Part shown: positions 12,976-24,389 of the stretch, in pieces
Position numbering within the stretch: position 1 is the first letter of the stretch
Layout: every line of letters starts with the position of its first letter
Assembly: GCA_963931925.1 (NCBI GenBank)
Contig: OZ007582.1
Coordinates: 22,963,224-23,027,223, forward strand
Direction of reading: 5' to 3'
Length of the DNA stretch: 64,000 bases
Source: Onchidella celtica
Taxonomy: Eukaryota > Mollusca > Gastropoda > Systellommatophora > Onchidiidae
The notes under the pieces: generated by a model
What the model was told of the DNA's origin: nothing
Database searches by the model: none
Seen by the model: only the letters and a program-made list of their open reading frames with translations
Position numbers and translations under genes: made by a program

Positions 12976-13249
12976 GCATTCTATTTCTTCTTGTTCTTTC
13001 CCATGGTAGTTGTGTGTAAGGTATCGGTTTTGTATGAAGATAAGTCAAATACATGTACACAAAATATGGTCAAGCTGATGAGTATAAAATTTGTGTCCTC
13101 GTTTCCCAAATTTAGTGCTTACATCGCTTGGGCCGTTCGAGAAAAACAAGCTATTTTTTATCATCCGGGGTGATTCCCGTCCAAACTAAGATTTTAGTTG
13201 ATTATAGTTGCTCGGTATCATTCCTGTGTGTGTAAAAAATCCTTTTCTT

Positions 13250-13345
13250 GCATCACATGATAAAGGAAGTAAGGCACCAATGTAAATATGAAAGGCTTTT
13301 TAACCACTGAGCCTTAAATTCTACAAAATATCATCTTATGCAAAG
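13250..13345 (+). repeat. Interspersed repeat shared with PrimPol intron 10
   Basis: Shares AAAGGAAGTAAGGC, ATGAAAGGCTTTTT, ACTGAGCCTTAAATTCT and CAAAATATCAT in order with 56440-56530. The ends of the element are not defined. Confidence 0.55.
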
Positions 13346-13787
13346 ACGCAAAGATGTACGAGGGCATCAGTTTAACATGTACCTTCCTTTCGACCTGCAA
13401 AAGGTTCTTTTTCAGATTTATAGACTTGAAATAGCGGGGAAGTGTATTTTATTTTAAAATTTGCTTTGTGTCGCTAATTTTTCCCTCAGATGCTTTCTTT
13501 TCCACAACCACGTGATGTTACCACTTCCTATGTTCACTAGTACTAACCACTGCCTCGTGCGACGCAGATTATTGTCATTTCATGAATATTGACGGGGTGC
13601 GTAGGGCGTTAACGTTTTAACAGAAAGTATGTATGTACTGAGAGGTTTCACTATTGGTCGATTTGCGCTGCGAGATCCAGGAGGGGCCGCGTAACCACTG
13701 TTAGCATGGAGTGGAAAGTAGGTCGCTGCGGTAAGCGATACCCGTTTAAATGTGTATTTCCACTGGGCGTAAGAAATTACAACGGCT

Positions 13788-13944
13788 CTAAATAGTTCCA
13801 ATCAGCCTAAAGATATGAACAAACCACAGTAAACAGACTGATATGCACTCTATCTTTGCGAAGACGGCCTCTTTCAATTCTTGTTTACCGCAGCGACCTA
13901 GTTTCTCGATTTGGCGGAAGTGAGAGCTCTCTATAAATACATAC
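13788..13944 (+). repeat. 157-bp repeat arm, inverted copy at 32700-32857
   Basis: Matches the reverse complement of 32700-32857 over its length. Shared blocks are ATGAACAAACC, TGACCTAGTTTC-like, ATTTGGCGGAAGTGAGA and TAAATACATAC. It sits immediately left of the foldback-like element at 13956-14770, whereas its inverted copy sits right of the second copy of that element's core. It may therefore be the terminal repeat of a larger transposon. Confidence 0.6.
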
Positions 13945-13955
13945 GGTACTCTCTA

Positions 13956-14770
13956 GTTTTAACGAGACCTAAGGTATCAACCGACTAATTGGATCTCACT
14001 CATTTTGATCAATTAGCTAATTGGATGGTGACGTCACACCCCTGAGTTTTAATGAGTTCTGAAGCATCAACCGATTAACTGGAGCTCACTCATTTTGATT
14101 AGCTGATTGGTGACGTCACAACACTGAGGTTTAAAGAGACCTACCGTATCAACCGACTCGTTGGATCTCACTCATTTTGATCAATATTGGTTAGTTGGAT
14201 GGTGAAGTCACGACACTGAGTTTCAACAAAGATGCTAGAAACGATAAGATGAGAATGTCTTTTTCGCACTACTAAAAAACCCGTGCACACAATTTGCGCG
14301 CTGATCGGGGCCGGGGCCCATGGCGCATGGTATGAAAGAATGCTTGATATAAATTATAGTGGTAAATTTATGATGCAAAATTGTGACAGTACTACTGCGT
14401 CTAAAAAAAAAAAAAGCAAAAATAGCCAATTTCCCACAGCGATTGAGGTTATAATTCCACAATAAGTGACGTCAATCAAGGCCTGTAGCGATAGCTGAAC
14501 AGTGGACAACATTCAATATTTTCCATATTTGGCTTTGTAAAATACGGCGCTTTTCATGACTTCTTCGCCACGTCTGCCACTAAGTGGCGGTGCGAAATCT
14601 GTGCACGCTAAAAGCACTAGCCGTCTTATCTTATCAATTCTAGTATCTTTTGTTTCAATAAGATCCAATTAGTTGGCTTGAGTAAGAGTGAGATCCAATT
14701 TGTCGTCTGATGTCCCATTAAGACTCAATATTATGACGTCACCATCCAACTAGTCTGCTGATCGCCTAGG
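13956..14770. mobile_element. Foldback-like element with sub-repeated inverted arms (core copy 1)
   Basis: The core 14231-14647 is bounded by inverted repeats (GATGCTAGAAACGATAAGAT and the inverse of GATACTAGAATTGATAAGAT). Outside the core, the left arm has three tandem units of about 85-90 bp starting at 13956, 14046 and 14129. Each carries 'TCTCACTCATTTTGAT' and, in the first two, GGTGACGTCAC. The right arm (about 14655-14770) contains the inverse of the same unit (TGACGTCACCATCCAACTAG). Cores recur at 32156-32571 and 43961-44378. Non-coding. Confidence 0.75.
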
Positions 14771-14829
14771 CTTATAAACAAGTCGGCTTTTTTTTTTACG
14801 CACCTACGAAATCGCAGCAGGATAGTCCT

Positions 14830-15303
14830 ACGGTAGATACCACCACATTGTGGAGTGCCAGGCAATGAGAAGGCAGACCAACTGGCCAAGGAAGGTTCCG
14901 GCTAAGAGCAGTCTATTATGAGAAGAAAAGCCTCATCAAAAACAGCAGACGGCAGCAAATAAACCAACAGGATAAATATCATCTCCTGACTAGAGAGGAT
15001 GAAGTGATATTCTTCAGACTAAGAACTGGTCACAATAGGCTCCACCACCATATGTTCACCAAGTTTAAAATAGGAACATCTGCCATATGTGAGTGCAGCC
15101 AGTCTCATCAAAACACAGAGCATATATTGCAGAACCCACACACTCTTCTCAGCAGTACGAGAAACATATTGGCCCAAACCCACCGACCTAAATGTCAAAC
15201 TCTATGGTGCTCTGCCAGAATTGCAGAAAACTGTAGATTTTCTCAAAAGAACAAATCTGCAGATTTAGATTTGGTGAACGAAAGAAGAAGAAGAAGAAAC
15301 AGC
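14830..15303 (+). pseudogene. I/Nimb-like LINE 3' end with RNase H remnant
   Basis: At 14838-14906 one frame reads an RNase H C-terminal signature (HCGVPGNEKADQLAKEGS), as in I-clade LINEs. After a stop, a second frame from 15004 reads a typical post-RNase H tail: 'RTGHNRLHHHMFTKFKIG', then a CxC...H-type segment (ICECSQSHQNTEH). It ends in a GAAGAAGAAGAAGAA tail at about 15284-15299. This copy is 5'-truncated and frame-broken. The clade call rests on RNase H plus tail type and is moderate. Confidence 0.7.
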
Positions 15304-15547
15304 TGATAAATAATTAATTGATGGGAAACTGGGACAGAGGCGGCTGAGCGGATAACCGGTTACGTTGAAAGGTGAGCGAACGCATTACGCGACACACATA
15401 ATAGTTGTGCTTGTGATTAAATGGACTGGTGTGCACGTTTGATAATTAAAAGATTGGTTGCTTTGGTAAATGGAAAAGCCAGTGGAATACCAGCCATGGG
15501 GCAGATAGATAAATACCTGATGCACAAACAAAACACACAGACAGACA
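15304..15547. other. Short spacer between LINE fragment and GATA array
   Basis: No gene or further repeat recognised. Confidence 0.5.
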
Positions 15548-16407
<860 letters not shown>

Positions 16408-16668
16408 CATACCGTCGCTGCAGGATTCTAAACGGCTAACTCTGAAAATGCAGTGTGCTGGTTTTTTCCGGAATTAAGAGTGCCATCACATGACACATCC
16501 TATAAATAAAATAAGCCATGGATAATATGTAATCGGAAATATTTTTAGTATCAATACCTATTCCCAGCTCCAAAATGTATATTAATAGCCTTGTTTTTCA
16601 GTTTCTCCACTCTCCTGTAAAATTTACAAAAACCGATTTAGCCGTTTAGGATCCTGCAGCGACGATAT
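16408..16668. mobile_element. MITE with CGTCGCTGCAGGAT terminal inverted repeats
   Basis: CCGTCGCTGCAGGATTCTAA at 16412 and its inverse ending at 16664 form a 27-bp inverted repeat with one mismatch. They bound about 250 bp of AT-rich non-coding sequence. Similarity between the arms extends a few bases outward (CATA). Confidence 0.78.
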
Positions 16669-17754
16669 GTATTTTTGCTGCAAATTAACTTGATAAATTC
16701 TATATAAATCAAGTTTCTAATGAAAAAGTCAGACTGTTCATGCAAAATGTGCCTTGAAGTTCTGAAACATTAAGGCCTTATCATGGATTCACTATTCTAA
16801 TGTCCTCCTTATGTTCGTATAAGGGGAGAAGAGGGGGGCGTGGGGGGTGAATGGGTTTGAATCCGAGAGTCTATAGGGAAGGAGAAGGGTGTGTGTGTGG
16901 GGCGGGGGGGGGGGGGCGGGGACTGGGCGAGCGGAAATTGCCAAAATCGAGCACGTGTACTTTAGAGAGGGTCCTTTAAATGGCAAATGAACGAGTATTA
17001 TTACCTGGCACAGATAATGGAGGCAAAATCGTTCCCACTGATTAGGACTGTGTACTTAGTCCACCATTACCCAATGCAATGTTGTACTCGGGGAAATTGA
17101 ACGCGCAAATAAACATGTTTGTTTCCTCCTTTTGAAGTTAATTTTAACTGATTCACTCCTAACCGCTTTCAGCGGTTCATAGGAAAAGCACTCAGTTCAA
17201 AGGGCGAGTGAAATAAAACCAAACACAAATGTTTGTTTCAGAATTTCCAATCGGCCAATAATTTTGGCATTTTTCTATATCTCGCACTGTTTTCACGTAG
17301 CCTTAGTTAGTCCATTATGTCAGGCCAGAGTTTTCTGCTATTGTATGACAGTACACAATACAGCCTGCTACTGTCACCCCCACTGTCTTGTGGGTCATCT
17401 CGGGAGAGAGGAAGACTAGGGGAAGGTAACCCTGAATACAAATACCACACTGCCTTGTGTGTTGCTATGATAGCAAAGGCTATGGGAGTAAACCCAGACA
17501 GAAAATCAGGAGTGGAGACCCGAAGGTGGTTGTCAGGGAGAACTGCATCAAACTGGCTTCCAGCATCTCCTGCAGCCGGACTAGTTCCAAATGTATTGAC
17601 CTGGTCTCTCCCTTGGGTTTAACTAGAATGGCAGAGAGAGGGGTGGTGCCTCTGGGCAAAGCACCATCTCTTAAAAATAGCCCAGGCAAGGCAGCAAAAC
17701 GAGGAGGCGTTTGCTCGGGCTTGGCAAGCGTCTGTCTCTCCTCTATAAGCCCAC
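16669..17754. other. Intergenic stretch; 17317-17754 could be LINE-related leader
   Basis: 16840-16925 is G-rich. From 17317 to 17754 the plus strand is less AT-rich and carries open frames that lead straight into the truncated LINE. They may be leader sequence of the same or a related LINE joined by internal deletion. I could not align them with the leader of the 35-kb copy, so this is tentative. Confidence 0.35.
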
Positions 17755-18415
17755 CCATTGCAAACTCTCAAAAAGGGTGTGGAACAATAGCAAGCTGACC
17801 ATCAAAACAAAGGTACTCGTGTACCAAACTTGCGTCCTAAGCACCCTGCTGTATGGCTCAGAGACATGGACCACCTACTCCAAACATGAAAGATCCCTCA
17901 ACTCCTTCCACCTGCGCTGCCTACGCAAAATTCTCAAGATCAAGTGGCAAGACAGGATCTCAAATATCGAAGTTCTGAGCCGAGCCAACATTCCATCAAC
18001 TCAGGCTCTCCTAGGCAAAAAAAGACTGCGGTGGCTTGGACATCTCCGCCGTATGGAAAATGATCGCATCCCCAGACAAATTCTCTACGGGGAACTTGCT
18101 ACTGGCAACCGACCCAGAGGTAGGCCACATCTGCGATTCAAAGACACTTGCAAGGTCACGATGAAAGCATTCAACATCGACCCCAATGAATGGGAGAACC
18201 TTGCAAGTGATCGAAGCAGATGGAGACAAAAATTGCGCAGTGGCACGCTCGCAATAGACTTCAAGGCAAAAGAAACATACCTGACAAAACGACAGAGGCG
18301 GAATGAAAACACTCGCCAAAGTGAACCCAAAAGACTGACCTGCAATCACTGCCATCGCACTCTCGGGTCAAACATTGGTAGAATAAGCCACGAGAGAAGC
18401 TGTCAGTCAAAGTGA
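17755..18415 (+). pseudogene. 5'-truncated LINE: reverse transcriptase C-terminal end plus C2H2 finger
   Basis: Open for about 220 codons and closely related to the last fifth of the ORF at 35436-38663. It shares 'KRVW...KTKVLVYQTCVLSTLLYG', 'LRCLRKILKIKWQD', 'RLRWLGHLRRM', 'RPRGRPHLRFKDT' and a terminal finger (CNHCHRTLGSNIGRISHERSC). Family similarity starts near 17760. The endonuclease and catalytic reverse transcriptase domains are missing, so it cannot be functional by itself. Its divergence from the 35-kb copy suggests a different subfamily. Confidence 0.8.
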
Positions 18416-18579
18416 AAGTGAATATTCTAGCTGCTAAGACCGTCTGTAAAGACGCTAAAGGCCATATACCATACCAGTTAGTCCATGATCCGTGACTTTC
18501 AGAATGGACGTCAATAGACCAGAACCGGATTACGATTTGTAGGCCCATGGGCCACAGATACTGTGAGGCCTCCAGTACA

Positions 18580-19293
18580 AGTAATAGAAGCACGAATTTC
18601 GGATTCTTGAAATCAGTTCATTCAACTTCTACAACATAATGTTATAAAAAGTATTATATTACTAGGCCTATAAATATAATCCTATCCAGCATTTTCATAA
18701 AAATAATGCTGTTTGTTTTAAGGAGAACGACCTTCAATAAAAATCAAAATAAGATTTTGATATTTATAATCTTGCTTAATCTCTGGAGGGCCTCAGATGG
18801 TGGAGGCCCCTGGGCTGCGGCCAATAAAGCCCATGCCTTAATCCGACACTGCAAAAGGTGTGTGGTTATCCTGAGAAAACTTGCTAGAAGTGAATCAGTT
18901 TAATCATTGCGGCAGTCGCGGTGGCAACAGATACCTGTACAATTTCTCCGTCGCCATGACATTATCGACATTGCTGTTACATTAGTGATGAAAACATTAC
19001 TTGAAATAAGGGGGAGGGGCTATCCATAAAGTACGTGCATTAGACTTTGTACTCAGTGCCAGATTAAGGCATGGGCTTTATGGGCTGCAGTCCAACTGAG
19101 GGCCCCCAGAGATTAAGTGAAATTCTGTAAATATCAAAACATGACTTTATTTTTTATTGTAGCTCGTTTTCTTTATAACAGCATGTATTATTTTTTTTAA
19201 TGAAAGTGTTGATAAATATAAATCTATAAGACATTATGCTGTAGAGGTTGAATAAACTGATTTTCAAGGATCAGAAATCCGTGCTTTTATTAA
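18580..19293. repeat. Long inverted repeat, arms of about 250-270 bp
   Basis: The left arm 18580-18852 and right arm 19049-19293 are imperfect inverses of each other. Shared blocks in order are TTCATTCAAC/TTTATTCAACC, ACATAATGT, ATTTTGATATTTA, CTTAATCTCTGG-GGGCC, GGGCTGC and AAAGCCCATGCCTTAATC. The spacer is about 195 bp. No transposase is visible. It could be a foldback or MITE-type element, or an inverted duplication. Confidence 0.75.
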
Positions 19294-19297
19294 TTAC

Positions 19298-19760
19298 TAG
19301 CCGACCCGCGCAAGATATAATTATCTTGCAAATTTTCCATGTACTAAGCGCAATCGTATAATTATCTAGATCTAGGCTACATTAAAACGGCATTTGGATT
19401 CCATGCTATGACTAATAGAACTTACTGTTACACCACAATTTCACACAGAGTTATTTTATTTAATTACCCATTCTACGAACGGTTTCGTTTCTTGGTGCGG
19501 AACCAAACTTCCGCGTTCAGTCGGCGTGTCAAAATGGTACCATTCTTCCGGTTCTCTCAAAAAATGGATTAAAATAGAATGTCCGAAAAAATCTATTTTG
19601 ATAAATTTGGGGACAGGATTTTTCGTATGTTTTATGTGACGAAAACCTGGGTATGTAAATAATTATTGTCCACGTCTGTAAAATTTGAAGCGTCTGGGCT
19701 AAGTATTAACGGTGGAGTTAGCTAACATAGCCTCCAAAGTTCACTTTTATAATAGTATAG
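19298..19760 (+). repeat. Interspersed repeat starting CTAGCCGACCCGCGCAAG
   Basis: A CTAGCCGACCCGCG start and a TAATAGTATAGAT end (about 19747-19760) are the style of a widespread class of invertebrate interspersed repeats. It has no coding capacity. I saw no second full copy in this window, so this rests on style alone. Confidence 0.4.
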
Positions 19761-20784
19761 ATCACTGGGGCTCTCAACTCTCACGGTATCTGTAGCCCAT
19801 TTGCCTAAACAATCATAATCCAGTTGTGTTGGTACTTTTTTTCACACACACACACCCGCCCCCCTTTCCTTACGCTTTTCATACCCTTGAGTTCAACGAC
19901 CTCTCTCCTCTTGTTTGAGCGTAGAGCCATTAGAATGTTGAATGACCATAACAAGATTTTGCTGTTAGAAAGTTTTTAAGTGGCATTTTGCAGGGACTGT
20001 TTTATTTTTAAAAAAAACCTTGGTTCTTTTGTTTGTTGCTGTTTTTAAAATGATATCTAAGCTTGCAATTTAATTTGCTGAAAGAAGCAAATAAAATTAA
20101 ACTTGTTTTGTTCCATTATTGAAAAGCGGACGTAAATTGCTCAGAGCCCTCCCACCCCTTCCCCAAAATTAATACGTTTTTCATATTCTGGGAGTAAAAC
20201 CCCCATGACCCCCCCCCCCCGTGGTAGTGTTTGTAAAAGTGTTCGTAAACAGAAGTTGTCGTGGTAGTAGTAACAACAGTAGTGTAGAGGTAGTCTTACT
20301 CTTAACAACAGCAGCAAAAAAAACAGTAGTGGCAGTAGTTAGTAAATGATAGAAGTAGTAGAGGAACGCCTTAATAATGGTCGCACAAATGGAGGAAGAG
20401 GGTTTCCCTCATTTTTTTTCCTTGAGAGTATTACTGTATTCACTGGTACTGAAGACGACTAGCAATACATGTAATTGTAATACACGGTAGCATCAAAAAC
20501 TGGTGAAAGTATAATGATTACGTTACATTCAGAAATTTCCTCCCCTATATGAACAATTAAACACGAAAATTATGGAATATTATGTGTAATTATAAAACAC
20601 GGAGGTTCACTCAATATATGAAGCATTTTCCTCTTTGACTGAACGGAATGAGACGCCATTTCTATGAAACTAATAACAGGAAAATAGAAAACTATGTCAT
20701 TGTGTGGAAATACCACTTGTGGGGACACAGAGGTACAAGCATTAAACATGAAAGATTCATTAAGTTTTACCTGTCCTGCTGGTT
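19761..20784. other. Intergenic stretch, no gene seen
   Basis: Contains C-rich runs near 19855 and 20210 and an imperfect GTA/CAG-rich patch at 20240-20350. Confidence 0.5.
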
Positions 20785-21062
20785 CTAGCTGTCTAGATCA
20801 GACCTGCACGCGCCTCGGGAATGTTGACGTCAAGCGTGACCAATCGGCAGTGCCGGGCAACAAGAGAGAACACTCTCGTGGAACCGATGCAGGATAATAT
20901 CGCCGTCGGTCGCCAAAACGCCGAGGAGATGCTGGATGCGATTGCTCGTACCATCAGCTTTCCATGGCTGGAATCCAAACAAGCGTTTGTTAGTGGATTA
21001 CATTGAAGTTGTGTATCGTCCGGCCGGGTGGCATCGCGTAGTGTGGAAAGATCGATATCGAT
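20785..21062. other. CpG-rich island with open frames on both strands
   Basis: Locally much richer in CG dinucleotides than its surroundings. A plus-strand frame from about 20806 reads to a stop at 21004-21006 and includes 'VEPMQDNIAVGRQNAEEMLD' and 'FPWLESKQAF'. Opposing frames are also open. CTAG and TCAG acceptors lie at 20788-20801, but I found no donor-linked partner and recognise no family. It could be an exon, a piece of a horizontally acquired element, or chance. Confidence 0.3.
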
Positions 21063-21064
21063 AT

Positions 21065-21650
21065 ACAGCTATGCTGTCTTTCCTTTCCTTTTCCTTTCTT
21101 TTCATCTTCTCTCTCTTCGCACTAACCTTATTCTCTCTCTCTCTCTTTCTCTCTCTCCTTTTTCGGTTCTTTTCTTCACTTCCACTCTCTTCTCAGTCTC
21201 TTTCTTCACCCCATTTTCTCACTCCGATCAACTGCTATGCTGACCTTCCTCATCAAACATATTTTTTTGTATCAATGTTCAGCTGTGTGCTCTTCTTCAT
21301 TATATTATTTTGATCTCTTCTCTCTCTCCTTCATCCCATTTTTTTTCTCTCTCTCCACCTCATTTATCTCATTCTCTCACTTCACCCAATTTTCTATCTC
21401 TCTCTCTCTTCCTCTTTCTTCACCTCATTCCCTCTCTCTCTCTCTTCACCCCATTTCCTCTTTCTTCACCTTTCTCTCTCTCTCTGTATCTTCGCCTCAT
21501 ATTCTCTCGCTCTCTCTCTCTCCACTTCATTTTTTTTCTTTCTCCCTCTTCACCCCATATTTTCTCTCTGTCTTCACCTCATTTTCTCTCTCTCTCTTTC
21601 TCTCCCCCCCCCCCCAACTTCTGTGTTTCTCTTCTCCTTTAAACAATCTA
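21065..21650. repeat. Pyrimidine-rich (CTCT/TTCT) low-complexity tract
   Basis: About 585 bp of CT-rich DNA with recurring 'TCTCTCTC' and 'TTCACC(C)CATTTTCTC' words spaced roughly 30-50 bp, so a degenerate minisatellite underlies it. Ser/Leu/Phe-rich frames here are artefacts. Confidence 0.88.
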
Positions 21651-21782
21651 TCTTTAACCCTGTCATGTTAACTAACATGATTGGTGAAGTCGTTTAGTAG
21701 AAATTATCTGTCAGCTAGTCAATCAACTCCAATATTGACTGAGTGTCAGCCGGAATGATTATTTGTCACCCACCTACAGAGT

Positions 21783-22347
<565 letters not shown>

Positions 22348-22769
22348 CAGCACTTGTACATAATATGGAATATTATATGTTGTTTTTCCAATGAGGACCA
22401 TTGCAGACATTTCTCAAGTGCTTACTACCAAGAACGCCTTCAGAAAACTCAGAATTGTTGAGGTCTGATTTGATTCACATGGCATCCCACAACTTTGCCT
22501 TTCTACATTTTTAAAATTTATTTTCGCGACCAAGCATCACATTAAAGACTTCACCTCAAATTTTAGTGACGTGCAAGTAAGTGGAGCAAACTACGTCACC
22601 AACGAATAACTCTGTAAAATACGATCCCGTGGGAATGAGTTATGGGCATTGAATTACTGGCCCTTCACCTATGTGCCATACTTTAGTTGGTGGCATATTG
22701 ATTTGAGATTCAATTTGAAAAAATGATCGATTCGAATTTAACAAAGAATAAAAACACTGTCTGTTGCTC

Positions 22770-22770
<1 letters not shown>
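22348..22770. other. Intergenic stretch, no gene seen
   Basis: AT-rich with no recognisable feature. Confidence 0.5.
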
Positions 22771-22821
<51 letters not shown>

Positions 22822-22862
22822 GTGTGTGTGTGTGTGCGCGCGCGCGTGTATGTGTGTGTGTG
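22771..22862. repeat. (GT)n microsatellite
   Basis: About 90 bp of GT dinucleotides with a CGCGCGCG insertion near 22837-22845, a Z-DNA-prone composition. Confidence 0.95.
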
Positions 22863-23567
22863 AGTATTTTCAGGGGGTCGCAATTGTGGTTATTATTTTT
22901 TTAGTGGAAGAGTGAGATCCAGTAACCTGCCAACCCTGGTGTTTGTAAAATATTTAACAAAGACAATGCAATGTTGTCTTGACGTCATCTGTGATATCAG
23001 TGGCGGATCCAGCCTTCTAACCTGGCCGTATTCCAAAATTTGGAAACCAAACAACGCTTGCGTCCTAAATTATGCCAAAAAAATATTGGTAATGCCTATA
23101 GCTTAATTTCATTCAATAATGAGTCTTTTAAAAGTCGCACAAATCTGTGGAGTAAGACATAACTGAGGGTGCACAAAAGTGACCTGCAGTGTCAAAATTC
23201 AAAATCAGGTGACACGTCGTTACGTTCATCAGCAAATATTCTAACTTGTTTTTCGTCATTTCACAGGAGAGACAACACAAAAAAAAAAAAACAATAACGA
23301 AAAAGTTTCACAGTAAGAGATCAAAAGCGTAAGATGGGTAATTCTCAGTGAAGAAATAACATTGGTATATTATATGTCCATATCCGTCCCAATTTTGACT
23401 AAGCAGTTTGGCCTGAGTTATTTACATACATAAGGGTAGGGACATGCTTCTTTAAAATAATGAGATCAAGAGGTCTTCAGTTTTTGTTTTTTTGAAATCC
23501 ATTTTCATAATAGTGCAGCGCGCTGAACTTCAAAATCAAAGAAAATTCCCTCGCTTCAAATAATCTA
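22863..23567. other. Intergenic stretch up to the LINE target site
   Basis: No gene recognised. It ends at the 13-bp target-site duplication (23568-23580) of the RTE element. Confidence 0.5.
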
Positions 23568-23602
23568 TATTTTCTTGATCCTCATCATCATCATTGCCTT
23601 TC

Positions 23603-23909
23603 TCACCCTGGATCAGGGTATAGGCCACCAACAAACACTTTCCATCCCTCTCTATCATGGGCCAGTCTCTTTACATTATTCCAAGTCTTTCCGCTTCGTT
23701 GCACATCATTTTCTCTGGCTCTTCTCCACGTTCCGCGCGGCCTTCCTCTTGATCTCTTGCCCTGGGGATTCCAATCCAATACCTTCTTCGTGATGCTGTT
23801 TCCTGGCCTCCTGAGAGTGTGGCCGATCCATCTCCATCGCCTCCTACCAATTTCCTCTCTGACTGGGCTCTATCTTGTTCTTTTCCATACAATTTCATTG
23901 CTGACCTTG
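23603..23909 (-). pseudogene. C-terminal part of the split RTE ORF
   Basis: Continues the RTE ORF on the far side of the SINE in the correct frame: 'EIGRRRWRWIGHTLRRP', 'NPQGKRSRGRPRGTWRR' and a final 'VGGLYPDPG' before the stop at 23603-23605. One in-frame TAG (23870-23872) stands where related copies have a sense codon, so decay includes a point nonsense change besides the SINE insertion. Confidence 0.85.
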
Positions 23910-24389
23910 ATTTGAGGTCTTTATTTTAGGAGGTTCGCTGCCCTTGGCATTTACACCTCACTTTACTTGTTTTATTATTTCTTGTTCTGGCCGGGGGGGG
24001 GGGGGGGGGAAGATGATATGGATAAATTTTAATCTATTAATTTCAATTTTGCCCGGGCAGCGGCCTTTCGGCCTGCTCTTTACGATTTCCAACTGCCAAG
24101 GTATCTTTAACGTGCGCAACGTGCACACGGGCCCTCCGAATTTTTTCGTCCTTATCCGAGAAGACTAGGTACTCGATCCTACCCCCCCCCCCCCCCAATA
24201 GGACCAGGGACTTGAAAATATGAGAAAAATCCAATTTCCAAGAACTACTCGATCCTACCCCCCAATAGGACCAGGGACCTGAAAATATGAGAAAAATCCA
24301 CTTTTCAACATGCCTGCACTGCCCGGGTTTAGAACCCGGGACCCTTGGCATGAGAGGCGAGCACCTTGCCTCTAGACCACCTTGTCCCT
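23910..24389 (-). mobile_element. tRNA-headed SINE, copy B, nested in the RTE LINE
   Basis: Flanked by TTGCTGACCTTG on both sides (23898-23909 and 24390-24401), a 12-bp target-site duplication. On the minus strand it starts with a tRNA-like head (A-box-like TGGTCTAGAGG, B-box-like GGTTCTAAACC), has the same body as copy A, and ends near AATAAAGACC. It contains an internal tandem duplication of about 65 bp (about 24173-24307) and poly-G/C expansions, absent from copy A at 8043-8390. Confidence 0.9.

Noticed and set aside
12523-13173. 216-codon frame with repeated LKKAP motifs
   Set aside because: The repeats follow a DNA minisatellite, and hydrophobicity follows from T-rich DNA.
21028-21671. 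Ser/Phe/Leu-rich plus-strand frames that look like membrane segments
   Set aside because: Composition of the pyrimidine tract; no start or splice context and no conservation argument.
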